From Catonia carolina (Eukaryota; Arthropoda; Insecta; Hemiptera; Achilidae): a DNA stretch of 64,000 nt. The stretch spans positions 43,777,391-43,841,390 of the forward strand of contig JAQMRL010000007.1 of assembly GCA_035578175.1 (NCBI GenBank), given 5' to 3'. The position numbers were made by a program, and so were the translations under genes. This document shows positions 12,085 to 22,983 of the stretch, in pieces. Below the pieces are notes generated by a model. The model made no database searches, was not told the DNA's origin, and worked only from the letters and a program-made list of their open reading frames with translations. Every line of letters begins with the position of its first letter. Position 1 is the stretch's first letter.

Positions 12085-12335
12085 TTTGTACTTATGCAGA
12101 CAGAAAATACATTGAAAAATTAACAAAATGTTTAAATAATTGTGCTGATCTGCATTTGTGTAAAAAACTGAAAAATTATTCGATCCATAAGATATTTTAC
12201 AGAGTATAAGAATTCCTTTCTAAATACCTGTTGTTGTTTTTAAAATAAATGAATGTCCAAGCGAATGCTGATGACACACTTTTTGAAATCAGTAAACATG
12301 TAAGTTGGTTAATGTGTAATTTATATTATGCATAT
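12085..12335 (+). pseudogene. Jockey/CR1-like LINE 3'-terminal fragment
   Basis: The translation near 12160-12225 reads LKNYSIHKIFYRV, then EFLSKYL, matching in order the end of the LINE at 8137-8199 (LKKYLIDETFYCVHEFL). The following non-coding part (GATGACACACTTTTTGAA) also matches that copy's 3' UTR (ATATGACACACTTATTGAAG). It is short, stop-containing and 5'-truncated. Confidence 0.65.
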
Positions 12336-12356
12336 TCTATTAGATTAGTAACAGGA

Positions 12357-12916
12357 TTAACCCTTTATAGGTCTTTGGTAAGTATACTTACCACTGGTAA
12401 TTAGGTCGATTTTTTTTAAAGAATAAGCTATGCCGTTGAACCCTATTGGCATTTTATGATTTTATAGATGTTCTCTGGTAAGTAGACTATCCAAATTTTA
12501 AAATTAGTGCGCAACGACCATTTGCTTCATGAGTTACACAAATGTGGTAAGAATTCATACCAGCGTACGCAACCGTGTTGTTTTATTGTTACTTTTGTAC
12601 AGTGCTTACAAAACTCGAGTTTTTTTACGGGAAACAAGCATGAATGCTAATATAAAGTTCAGATAAGTTATTTTACACATTTTTCTGTTGTATAGATTAC
12701 AAGTTGTTTTAATAAGCATTCTTACCACTAAACATTATGCGATTCTTATTTCAATAAACGTTTCTTGTTAAGTACACTTGCCAGGGTTTAACATAAAAAA
12801 AGAAATACCTTACTGTTCTGGCACTAGAAATACATTAGTCAAGTCCTGATAAAATGAAATTTAACATTTTACAACATGTATAGTTTTTCCCATAGTACTG
12901 CCCTATTAAGGGTTAA
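12357..12916. mobile_element. TTAA-flanked MITE (piggyBac-like), 560 bp
   Basis: The left end is TTAACCCTTTATAGGTC. The right end reverse-complements to TTAACCCTTAATAGGGC. Both include the TTAA target typical of piggyBac-type elements. No transposase frame is present. It contains a perfect 16-bp palindrome GGTAAGTATACTTACC (12377-12392) and related half-palindromes near 12477 and 12770. Confidence 0.8.
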
Positions 12917-13570
12917 CATGATGTTTACATTAATACTTATAAGTTCTTGATAGATTCTGTACTCTCTTTGACAATCTCCTGGATACAATTCACAAAAAAA
13001 TCTCGATGGCCCGGCGGCCTCGTCTTTAAATTACCGAAGTTATTTTTTAATAAATATTTTCATTCGCATAAAATTTTTCGTAAGGTACATCGAAAATTGT
13101 TCGTCAGTAATTAAATTTTATTTTTGAAAATATTATATCGAAAAATAATATTGGAAAATTCTTAAGCGATTTTGTAAGAAAAATCTAAAATTGACTGGCA
13201 TCTATTTTTGATTATTTCCTTGAATTTGACTTGTTAAGAACTGTATTATGTTGTCACTGATCAATTAGCTCTCTGATTTCACTGACGTTTGTTTTGTTCC
13301 TTGTACTGACTTGAATCACCTTGAACAGGATACCCCATTACTGTGTATTTATAGCCGGCCGTCACTTGTCACCTTACCAAGTCGCTTGCACAACCGATGT
13401 AACTTCATTTATTATAATGAAATTTTTCTAGCTGACTAGTCAAGAGGTCTTACAATATTTTGAAATTAATTGTCCACTTAAAATTTGACAAAATGTTAAC
13501 TCACACTATCTTCCTTTCGGAACAATTAAAAAAATATAAATTAAGCAGAAGTTTTCAAAATTAAAAAAAA

Positions 13571-14518
13571 AATCTGGTGAGACACTCACTCGACTTTCTC
13601 TTGCCAATACAAATAATGAACAATATAACCTAACATTAGTAATTAAACGTTACCTATAAACAAAAAATTTAACCTCAAAAATTATAACCTAATTTTAATC
13701 ATGAGTAAATGATACAAAATGAAAACCAGCCTTAGTTTGGCTTAGTAATATGGAAAATCACTCTTTGACGCTAAACTAGGCTTTGTAGAGAAAAATGCTT
13801 GAAATAAAAGTTGTAGATCTTTTAATTTCCTATAAATCTGATTATACACTTTTGTTTGATATCAATAAAAAAATAAATGCCGAATGCTAAGGCCGAAATT
13901 TAAAAATCATTTTTTTTTAATTTTCACGAAAAAAACCCAGAAAATCACTAATTACAGCTGAACTAAGCGTTATACAAAGAAATGCTTTGCATAAATGTTG
14001 TAGTTTTTTAAATTTTCTACAGCTTTGATTTTCCTACACTTTTGGTCTAAAATGCATATTAAGGCCGCAATCTTTAAAAAACCATTTTTGTCTTAGAGAG
14101 CACGGCCTCCCCAAGAATTTCAGCAGACGTGCCGCTTCATATAGAGTATAAAAATATAGTAGACCTAAATGAGGCGATTTTTTAAAAAAGTCATAGGAGC
14201 CGTTTTTGAGAAAATCGCAAAAGTGAAAAATTACGCGAATAAACACCTACTTCCGGTTGACCGATTTTGATGAAAATGTTCGTGTCGGGTCCTCTGGTAG
14301 TACCTAACTTAAGTTTCAAGATTCAACTTCGTGCGATGCTCCGTTCTTGAGTGATTTTTGTTAAACACACACCCACAGACCAATTGCTAAGAACATGCTT
14401 TTTGGGTTCAGAGGGTCTGAAAACGTGTATATCCGGTGAAAACTCAATTTCGGAAAATTGACATGAAAACAGTAGACCTACTTTCCTTCCTATATATTCA
14501 TATAGGCAAGAGAAAGAA
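13571..14518 (-). mobile_element. 1-kb HINE-like element, copy A
   Basis: It starts ATCTGGTGAGACACTCACT and ACTTTCTCTTGCCAATAC, and ends with the palindromic terminus CCTATATATTCATATAGG then CAAGAGAAAG. The internal core (TAAACTAAGCGTTATAC, CGGTTGACCGATTTTGATG) matches the other copies. The GT/AC tract site is short here (ACACACACCCACAGACC). Confidence 0.88.
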
Positions 14519-14838
14519 AAAAATTAATTGGTACAGAGTTTATTTATTTTCTTTTTGTTATTTCTTAATGAAACGCAAAAATTAAAAAACCCTCTTCAAA
14601 CTTTTTTTTCACACTCACAGACCCACAGAACATGTTTTTTGGGTTCAGAGGATCTGAAAACGTGTATATCCGGTAAAAACTCGATTTCGAAAAATTGACA
14701 TGAAAACAGTAGGCCTACTTTCCTTCCTTTATATTCATATAGGCAAGAGAAAGTAACAAAATAATTGGTACAGAGTTTATTTATTTTCTTTTTGTTATTT
14801 CTTTATGAAACGCAAAAATTAAAAAACCCTCTTCAAAC
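14392..14838. repeat. Tandem duplication of element A end plus flank (210-bp units)
   Basis: Unit 1 (14392-14601) and unit 2 (14629-14838) both run from AACATG, then TTTTTGGGTTCAGAGG, through the element terminus, and on into the same unique flank (AATTGGTACAGAGTTTATTT to CCCTCTTCAAAC). The flank is duplicated with the element end, so this is a post-insertion segmental duplication with a period of about 237 bp, not two insertions. Confidence 0.9.
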
Positions 14839-14949
14839 AGTTATTTGCTTTCTCTGACCAGCAAAGTTTCCGATCAGAAACAAGTTTTTTAGTTTAAAAA
14901 TTGTATTACTTTGCTTCCCAATTTAGTTTTGGTTTTATCTAGGTGTTTA

Positions 14950-16070
14950 TTAACAATTATGTCCGTAAATAATTTTCTGAATTTGGCTCGGTTCAATACT
15001 GTAGGTATTGACATTTTTTCCCATTGACTGTGTATCCCTATGTGTATCTACTTCAAGAACATCTATCAGTAAACCTTGTTGATCATTGAAACTTTATCAG
15101 CAAACAATAAAGCTCTGCTACTTGGTATGACTTCTAGTAGCCTATTAATGTACAATATAACCAAAATGGGACCTATACAGGGTGATTCTAAATCATGGTA
15201 AGATAATTTAGTACATGATTGTAAAGCTAAAAATAGCTAACGAAATATTTCGCCCCGATTTCAGTTTCCGTGGTGAAATACAGTGATACTGAATTTTTGG
15301 GAGCTATTTTTTGTGACAAATATGGTGGATTTATATGGAAAATCACCTAAAAAATCTAATAAAACCAGTCTGGAAGCTGTAGTGTAAGTAGTTTTTGAGA
15401 AAAAGGATGAAATATGCAAACAAAATTTTAGTAGAAAACAGTTTACGTTTAATGCCCAATAACTTTGTTCAATAAACAAATTATTCTTCTTAATAAAAAT
15501 TGTTGAGAATTTAATTCTGAAAACCTGAAAACGATTATCTAAGCAATGTAAACTAAATGTAAATAAAAATTTAATTTAATAGAATGGACTCTTATGTAGT
15601 CACGCGTCCAGGTGTGCATTGTGAACATTGTGGTTTTATTCGATTTTTTTAGGTGATTTTCGATATAAATTCACTATATCTGTCGCAAAAAAAAACCCCC
15701 AAAAAATTCAGTATCACTACATTTCACCAGGGGAACTGAAATCGGGGCGAAATGTTTCGCTAGCTGTAACTCGCTAATGAAGCGTTTGTGGACATATGTT
15801 TATATGAACTTTTTTTCTTATTTTTAGCTCTACAATCGCGTACTAAATTATTTTACCATAATTTAGTATCACCCTGTATATTTGACCATTTTGGAACACC
15901 AGCTTAGACTTCAAGATTTCCAGAAACAATCTTTGTAAGATTAACCCCAAAAACTCTAGTTAACTCCACATACTGTATTCTACCAATAAAGTACGTATGA
16001 AACCTTTTCAGTTGAACATCCCCAACGCCTAATGACAGTAATATTATCAGTAACACTTCGCATTTGAAAG
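14950..16070 (-). pseudogene. Jockey/CR1-like LINE RT remnant split by a MITE
   Basis: Reading the minus strand from about 16070 downward gives GDVQLKRFHTYFIGRIQYVE, then VFGVNLTKIVSGNLEV (to 15904). After a break comes AGVPKWSN, the GVPQGS block. Skipping the foldback MITE at 15176-15878 leads directly into IGPILVILYINRLLEVIPSS, then RALLFADKVSMI. This is the order of RT palm motifs B and C in Jockey/CR1-like LINEs. The catalytic YADD/FADD box is FADK here, so the copy would be dead even without the insertion and frameshifts. The poly(T) end of a different LINE abuts it at 16083. Confidence 0.8.
15176..15878. mobile_element. Foldback MITE inserted in LINE RT, TA duplication
   Basis: The left end is TACAGGGTGATTCTAAATCA. 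The right end reverse-complements to TACAGGGTGATACTAAATTA. The inverted repeats extend inward about 190 bp and include CGCCCCGATTTCAGTT and its complement. No transposase frame is visible. Removing it restores the order of the interrupted RT reading, which supports the boundaries and the TA target site. Confidence 0.85.
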
Positions 16071-16082
16071 TTTTACTTATAT

Positions 16083-17440
16083 CTTTTTTTTTTTTGTCAT
16101 CAGTCTCTCGACTGGTTTGATGCAGTTCTCCAAGCTGTTTTATCTTGCGCAATTCGTTTCATATCTACATACCTGTAACACCCTACATCTTTCGTAATTT
16201 GCTTTATATATTCTAATCTTTGCCTCCCTCTACAATTTACTCCCTCAATATTACCCTCCATTATTGATAGCCCAATACCTGGATGTCTTAGGATATGCCC
16301 CACTAGCCTATCCCTTCTTTTGGTAAGATGCTTCCATATACTTCTTTTTTCATCCACTCGCCTAAGAACCTCTAAATTACTTATTTTGTCCACCCACCTA
16401 ATCTTCAACATTTTCCTATAACACCACATTTCTAAAGCTTCTATCCTCTTCCGTTCTACAGCTCCTATCACCCACGTTTCACTTCCGTATAATGCTACAC
16501 TCCAAACATAATGTTTTAAGAAATTTTTCCTAATCTGTAAATCAATGTTTGTAGTCAGTAAGCTGTTTTTCATTTCAAAGGCTTTTCTAGCTTGAGCAAT
16601 TCTACTCTTGATATCACTTGTGCTTCTACCATCCTTTGTTATTTTACTCCCTAGATAGCAGAATTCCCCAACTTCCTGTATGTTTTCGTTGCCTACTTTT
16701 AAATTTCCCATCTCTTCTAAACCACTCTTGCTGCTGCACAACACTTTCGTTTTGTTCTTATTAATTTTCATGAAGTAATCCTTCCTCAAGATCTCATCCA
16801 TTCCATTTAAGGCATCCTCTAGTTCATTCTTTGCCTCGGCTAATACTACTATATCATAGGCGAATCTCAGCATTTTTATTGTCTCTCCTTGAATTTTTAT
16901 TCCTGCGTCAAATTTCTCCTTCACTTCATTTATAGCCTCTTCTATATACAAGTTAAAAAGTAGTGGTGACAAAGAACAACCTTTTCTTACAGCAGCCTCT
17001 TTTTCGTACCCCTCGATTCTCAAAACAGCCGTTTGATTCTTTTACAGACTGTAGATAACTTTCCTTTCTTTGTATTTAATTCCTAGCCTTTTCAAAGTTT
17101 TAAACATTTTACTTCAGTCCAGATTGTCAAATGCTTTCTCTAAATCTACAAATGCCATAAAAGTAGTTTTATTTTTCTGTATCCTTTTCTCAATAATCAG
17201 TCTCAGAGCCAATATTGCATCTCGAGTTCCCATTCTCCTTCTAAATCCAAATTGGTCATCGTCCAATACTTCTTCTACTCAGTGTTCTATTCTCCTGTAT
17301 ATAATTCTTGTCAGTATCTTAGATGCATGGCATGTTAGGCTGATAGTTCTGTAATGTTCACACTCCTCCGCTCCTGACTTTTTTGGTATTGGAATCATAA
17401 TATTTTTTTTAAAGTCCGATGGTACCTCTCCACTCTCATA
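16083..17440 (-). pseudogene. RTE-like LINE, 5'-truncated; RT and C-terminal domain
   Basis: On the minus strand the order is as follows. From 17260: DQFGFRRRMGTRDAI, then LALRLIIEKRIQKNK, then FVDLEKAFD (RT motif A). A frameshift or stop follows near 17030. Then a 307-codon frame (17023-16100) has GCSLSPLLFNLYIE (motif B) and RFAYDIVVLAE, where FADD has become FAYD. It continues with CYLGSKITKDGRSTSDIKSR, then WSVALYGSETW, EMWCYRKMLKIRWVDKI, RRDRLVGHILRHPG and finally GRQRLEYIKQI. The element ends ACCAGTCGAGAGACTGATGA plus an A-run, seen as TTTTTT at 16083-16098 on the plus strand. The upstream endonuclease and N-terminal RT are missing. The catalytic Asp-to-Tyr change and the frameshift indicate it is inactive, but the long open frame means it is fairly young. 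Confidence 0.9.
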
Positions 17441-18590
17441 AAATATCTAAAAACACAAATAATACTTCTCCTCTGTATTCAATCAAATACTTCTGCTCAA
17501 CAAGTGAGACTACTGCAGTTCTATTTGATTTTACTTTTTGATAAATAATATTGCATCATATTTACTATTTCACGGTTATTTATGGTAGATGTAAATGATT
17601 TTATATTACGGTAGATGAAAATGAAGTATGGTATGATCGTCTGAAGAGGCTAGCTTTGCTCTTTGCCCTTTGCTTCCGCTTGGCTTTGACCTTAACCTAT
17701 TTAAATTACCTATAGAAACAATGAAAGACCTGACCCACAAAAGTGTTTTGTTAATATTTGTCATTGTTTTAAAACAATCCCTCTGGGAATCTTCTGAAAT
17801 TTTTAGTGTTGGAAACCCAACACTAGAACAGACCTAAACTTGAACTAGAGTGATCCTATGAGGTCTCAAAAGTAAAGAAAAGAGTTATCTACTCTTTTTT
17901 TTGTTGGTTCAAGCTCTAATTTTCCGGAAACAGATAGGAAAACTGATTTTTTTAAATGTAAGCTGTTTAAAAAAACCTGTTAAAATATAAAAATAAAAAT
18001 CAAAGCTCTAGGCAAACTTTTTCCCATGCTTTATAAATATAAGAATAGACTTTTTAAATTTAATAAATACAGAAAGACTTAACTGCTTCGTTCCAAGAAA
18101 GTTAGAAAAATAAAGTTAAATTACACCTTTCTACTTATTTTAGGAGAGAGAAACTATAATGGCAATTATAGAAGAAATTAGTTGAACAATGAATAAGTGA
18201 ACTGAAAGTGCTTTCACTATTATATAAATCATACTGTTTGAGTACCAGCTAAAAACATATTAGTCTTCAGATATAGGCTAACTTGTAGTACTCAATAACT
18301 ACACAATATCTTTAGAACTTACTTCGAACTTTCCTCCAGGAATATATTTTGAATATGATCTTTGTACCTTTACATTTGTAATCACATCCTTGTTAGAATA
18401 ATATTCCTTTCATGAAAAGTTTTTTTCTGATTTCTCCATATTCCGATACTTTTACGTGACCAGGAGTAATGAAATAAGAAAAACCCGATTACACAAAAAC
18501 CTTGCTAACAAACAAACTTTTTGCTGATAAAATAAGAAAATATTCGACCCATTTTCATTTGAACACTGTAGTTTTAGTCACTACAAATTA
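17441..18590. other. AT-rich DNA, no gene seen
   Basis: I see no coding segment, TIR pair or known repeat between the LINE and the mariner-like element. Confidence 0.35.
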
Positions 18591-18753
18591 TACCGGGTGG
18601 CCCATATGTCGGTTTCCCATTTTGATAAGTTGGTAGTAGTGTGATGTTGGCAGCATCATGTACAATATTCATTAGTTGTCTGTAACAGTGGCTAGTGTGA
18701 GGTACGTCTCCGTGTAGTTACTATTTTTTTTCCTTCGTAACGGTACTTTTAAA

Positions 18754-19790
18754 ATGTTTACAACTGAACAACGAATTTATATGCTTCAGGTGTGGTGGGA
18801 GCATCATAAAAATACTGCTTAAGTACTGGAAGAATTTATTGACAATTGTCCAGGCTTGTCGTTACCGACTCGGCAACATTTGAATGGGTCAACGGAAAAA
18901 CGTTGCAAGTAACAAAAACAAATTGTTACAGAAAGTGAAAGACACCATCTGATTCTTAGTTGTATAACAATTTTTCACTGTATGACGATTTTGTTTCAAG
19001 AATTTTCGAGATTTTTAGTTACAATTCTACCCGTTAGAATTCACTATTAAGATGAAATAGAGGATTTACAGAACGTATTCCACTGAAACCTCACTTTTGT
19101 AAATTTTGTCAGTTGCAACGTTTTTCTGTTGAGCCATTCATTTACGAAAGTTAAATAAGAAATTTGAAAACACAGGAGCGTATTAAATGCCCCGAAGTGT
19201 GGCCGTCAAACGCAGCAACCTACAAAAGGTTGCTGAAGCGTTTGTATCCAGTCGTGGTAAATCAACTCATAAGGCATCTTCTGAACTAAGGTTATCACGA
19301 ACTAGCGTGCAGAGAATGATGAAGGAATTAAAATTGACGCCATTTCGTCCATCTTTACTCCAAGCAATTCATGAGGACCATAGGCGGTTGGAATTCTCTG
19401 AGACCGCCGCTATCCGTGCAGAAGCCGATTTAAACTTGTTGCGATCAATTTTATGGTCTAATGAGGCATGTTTCAAACTCAATGGACGAGTTAATCTGCA
19501 TAACTGTGCGTACTGGTCAGATAAAAATCCTCATATTGTAATTCAAAAAGAGCTCAATGTGCCTGGTGTTATGTATGGGGAGGTATTTCGAGTATTGCAC
19601 TGAAAGGTCCTTATTTTTTTGAGGGAAATGTTAAATCTGAAAATTACTTACAAATGCTGCAGGATGTAGTATTTCCGGAACTTGAACACAATCCTGTTTA
19701 CAATATCCAATCGCTCATCTGGCAACAAGATGGCTCCCCAGCACTAGTGTATTCTTCCAAGCCACAAAACCTGCACGAGCTATAAAAAGT
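18754..19790 (+). pseudogene. Broken IS630/mariner-type transposase
   Basis: It begins MFTTEQRIYMLQVWWEHHKN (18754), a helix-turn-helix start. An in-frame TAA follows soon after, then CPGLSLPTRQHL, which is interrupted at 18881 by the nested MITE. After 19143 it resumes as RKLNKKFENTGAY, then a TAA. Then comes a 138-codon frame (19187-19603) with PRSVAVKRSNLQKVAEAF, SRTSVQRMMKELKL and ILWSNEACFKLNGRVNLHNC, then YWSDKNPH. The first catalytic Asp of the usual WSDEAxF block is Asn here. After a -1 shift near 19573 it reads WGGISSIALKGPYFFEG, then IWQQDGSPA, the second Asp block. The third acidic block is missing; the tail (19760-19830) is unrelated or deleted. It is clearly inactive. The family matches the common insect DDE element whose product reads NCxYWxDxNPH. 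Confidence 0.88.
18882..19139. mobile_element. 258-bp MITE nested in the transposase gene
   Basis: The inverted ends GAATGGGTCAACGGAAAAAC and (reverse complement of the right end) GAATGGCTCAACAGAAAAAC, each followed by GTTGCAA, are flanked by the direct repeat ATTT (18878-18881 and 19140-19143). Taking it out with one ATTT joins CGGCAACATTT to ACGAAAG and continues the transposase frame, so both boundaries are firm. There is no coding capacity. Confidence 0.9.
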
Positions 19791-20053
19791 TCAATTGAAA
19801 TTTCATTTGACTATGTAAATGACGATAAATAGTTACTGTTGAAAATTTGTGAATCAGTTTTAAGTCGTTGTATAAAGTGTAGGTATAGAGAATCATGGTG
19901 GACATTTTGAACACGTGCTATAACATTTTCAAGGTAATATTGTAGAGTCATACAATAAATTTGTTGTTTTTTTGTCTACAGGTTTCTTATTCCATTAACC
20001 TTTCTACCGATTTCCGTAAATATTGGGGAAACCGACAAACGAGCCACCGTGTA

Positions 20054-22510
20054 CATAGATACATTTCGAAAATCGATTGATATTGTAGAATAAAAGAAAC
20101 GTTAGAAGTCACACGTGAAATTAAAAAAATCATCGTTTCTTGAGTTTACCTCAAAAAAAATTTCTTCCGTTACATCGTCTCTCCTCGGTTCAGAGCTGTT
20201 TTATAAAGAAAGCTTAAGTTTACTAAATGTGTTCACCACAAACTATTCATTTATCAACAACTGACTGGATCATTCATTTTCAAATTGGACTAAAACTTGC
20301 GAACTGTGCAGGTCCATTTCACCAAGATCGCCGTTACTCATGAATAAGATTTAGTTTGTGAGGCAGAAATTTTTACGCTTTCAGTAAAATCACCAGACAA
20401 AGCGCCGATTCTACCATGATCTGCACGTGGTTTTGATACAGTAATCTTTTGGACTTACGACCCGGCCAAAACACTGACTAATTCTTGCCGTCGATTTGTT
20501 TCCTGTTACCTCACTTGATTCTTTAATTTATCGCGTTCAAAGAAGCTTTTATTTTTATTTAACAAATAAAGATCTAAATATTTACCATTTTTGTTATATA
20601 AACATTTTCCATTTATAAGAAAACCAATTTTTAAGGTGATTTTTGTTAATTGCTGTGACCAATTTGACACGTTATAGAATTCGCATTAAATACACCCATT
20701 GAACAGCAAAATAGGTATGCATAAATAAATGAACTTTAAATATTTACTGTAGAACGAAATACTGGTACATTTTTACGAAAGACGAATCATAAACAGAAAA
20801 ATACTGTAACACCTAACACTAGTTTTTTTCGATATCTGCGTAAAAAATACAGACTTCCTTAAACTTATAAGAATTATTTATTCACAAAATTATGAATATT
20901 CATAATAATAAAACTCTATTTCTATTTGTTTTTACAATGGTAACTCAAACACATTCTTTCCAAAAGCTATTAATTCATTTACAACAATTATAATGTACGA
21001 GGTGGAGGAAATTGACCTACCCAACTATTAATAAAAGCCATGTCCTAGGGTAGGTGTTTTCTTCTTTTATATAATAATACAGTACAAAAGAGATTTAAAA
21101 CAACGCTAGGGTTGAAAATAGTGACATTTTTAAATAAAAAACAATTTCCAAAAAAATACATTCTTAAGTTCAATAAATCTAATTATTAAACAATATATAG
21201 CTTTTAAACCATGTTACTGTTCAAAGTTACACAATTTAAAAAAAAATTGAATATAACTTTTAATATAATTCTAAAATAATTTTTAAAAAACCTTAATAGT
21301 TACTCATTTTAAGAAGTCTGTAACTTTAAGGTTATACAATTATTTTAAAAACGACAGTCTAAAATAAGTATCAAAAAAACACCAATTAATATAATCTATT
21401 GAACTATACAAAAATGTATATAAAAATAAGAGTGAGCCCAAAACCTTTATTTTGATAGTAGACTAACCTTTTTTACATATATATATATATATTCTGGCGC
21501 ATGGATTTTTAACCATAGTTGGATAATTATGTTAATTTCTACCGCCTTGGTTATTTAAATGAATGTGGTAAGATTATAATTAATTTAAGTATAATTTATT
21601 TAATTTTAATTAGAACTAATTAATTATAATTTAAATTATTTATTTCTTGTTTACAAATAGATAATTTAATTTAACACAAACTTCCAAAATACTATAACTA
21701 AAAAAGTAAACATCTTTACCTAATATTAAAGAAACAACATTAATTAACTTATGATAGTAACTTATTATAAATGATTAAATAAAATTAACAATTTCTCTTT
21801 ATTCCTGCACAACCTATCAAGAGAAGGTAAAAAATATATACATTTTCTCTGTTATTTATTTCCAACAGAAGAAAAAAGTTTTTTGGAAATATTAAAAACA
21901 AAAAGGAATGGATATGTGTATAAAAATTAATATAAAATGTAAAGATAAATATTGTCTTTTTTTTTAAATAAAGTATTATTAGCGTATTATTTATAATGTT
22001 ACAATATTAAGTTTTAAATATCAAACAAAGCGTATTATCTCGTATTAAGAATTAATGTAATATTCCATTAATTAAGAATTAATTGATTATGTGAAGTACA
22101 TAATTAAATAACTACAAATTTAAAAACAAATTGAAATATAATAACAAAAGTATTCCCTTGATACTTTAAATTTATTTCAGTATCTCACTACAATAATATT
22201 TACTCATAACAGCATTCCACTCTACTATTTATAAACAATAACAATTATTATTATTTATTTATTCTTTATTTCCTACGAACATTTTCAAGATACACGTAGA
22301 GTAAGTAGGTCCTCTATTTTAACCGTGGCTTAGATTTAACGCCATTCATTTGAGAAAGAAAAATTTCGTCTTCAACCCTTCCGTCTCTTCTTTCTTGAGA
22401 GTTTTTATTTGATAATTTATACTCTTATGTTAATGTATAAATACGGTAACACGTGCTCTTATATAATTATTCACTTCGGTAATTTCTTTTGATCAAGTGG
22501 TAATTATTCT
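20054..22510. other. Very AT-rich, gene-free DNA
   Basis: 20880-22290 is extremely AT-rich, with homopolymer runs and a short (TA)n at about 21474-21492. No exon, TIR or LINE block is visible. A line near 20998 (GAGGTGGAGGAAATTGACCT, then ACCCAACTAT) has a faint parallel near 34921 (GGGGGAATCAACTTACCCAA), possibly a diverged shared repeat. Confidence 0.4.
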
Positions 22511-22519
22511 CCAGAGACT

Positions 22520-22812
22520 ATGGATAAAAAAGTCATAAACAAATTTAAACGGACTACCATTGAGGACAAACTGTATATCATCGAATAACTGGATAAAGGA
22601 GCTACTGCGCTATCAATTCTAAATCAATATGGTATCAGGATAACTACAGTTCGTGACACCTTGAAGTACAGAGAGAATGGTTTATCAATCGCAAGTTCTC
22701 AGATCCAATTCAGAATGTAAAAAATGATGAGTCGATGGAAAAATCGACTTACAATTGGATAAAGCCATGGTCCAGTTTTAAAATCAAGAGCGGGCCGTAA
22801 GAACGCCTATTA
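22520..22812 (+). pseudogene. pogo/Tigger (CENP-B-like) transposase N-terminus remnant
   Basis: It reads MDKKVINKFKRTTIEDKLYI, then IE, a TAA stop, and LDKGATALSILNQYGIRITT, then VRDTLKYRENG. That is the usual CENP-B/Tigger DNA-binding start (RxxxTIExKLxIIxxLxKGxSxxxIxxxYGIxxSTVxDIxKxxxK). After a stop at 22718 a shifted frame resembles the MxKSTYxxLDxAL linker, then fades. No DDE domain follows, so it is a decayed 5' fragment. Confidence 0.72.
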
Positions 22813-22983
22813 ACAGCCCTATTCTATTAGAAAAGGGCAAAATATTCCATAAAATTTTATTTAAATTCATTAACAATGGACACTGGGTTATTGATAATAT
22901 TTCCGTCTTTATTTAGTAAAATTTTTATATTATGATTAATATCCTATTTTAAGCCCTAATGAAGTACATAGGATCACTGTACA

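Larger units (their letters stand above)
18591..20053 (+). mobile_element. IS630/Tc1-mariner element with TA duplication
   Basis: The left end TACCGGGTGGCCCATATGTC and the right end (reverse complement TACACGGTGGCTCGTTTGTC, then GGTTTCCC) are imperfect TIRs of about 28 bp bounded by TA. They enclose a broken transposase gene that is itself split by a nested MITE. The length is about 1.46 kb, or about 1.2 kb without the MITE. Confidence 0.88.

Noticed and set aside
19187..19603. A host gene for the 138-codon frame
   Set aside because: It is the central part of an IS630/mariner transposase within TIRs.
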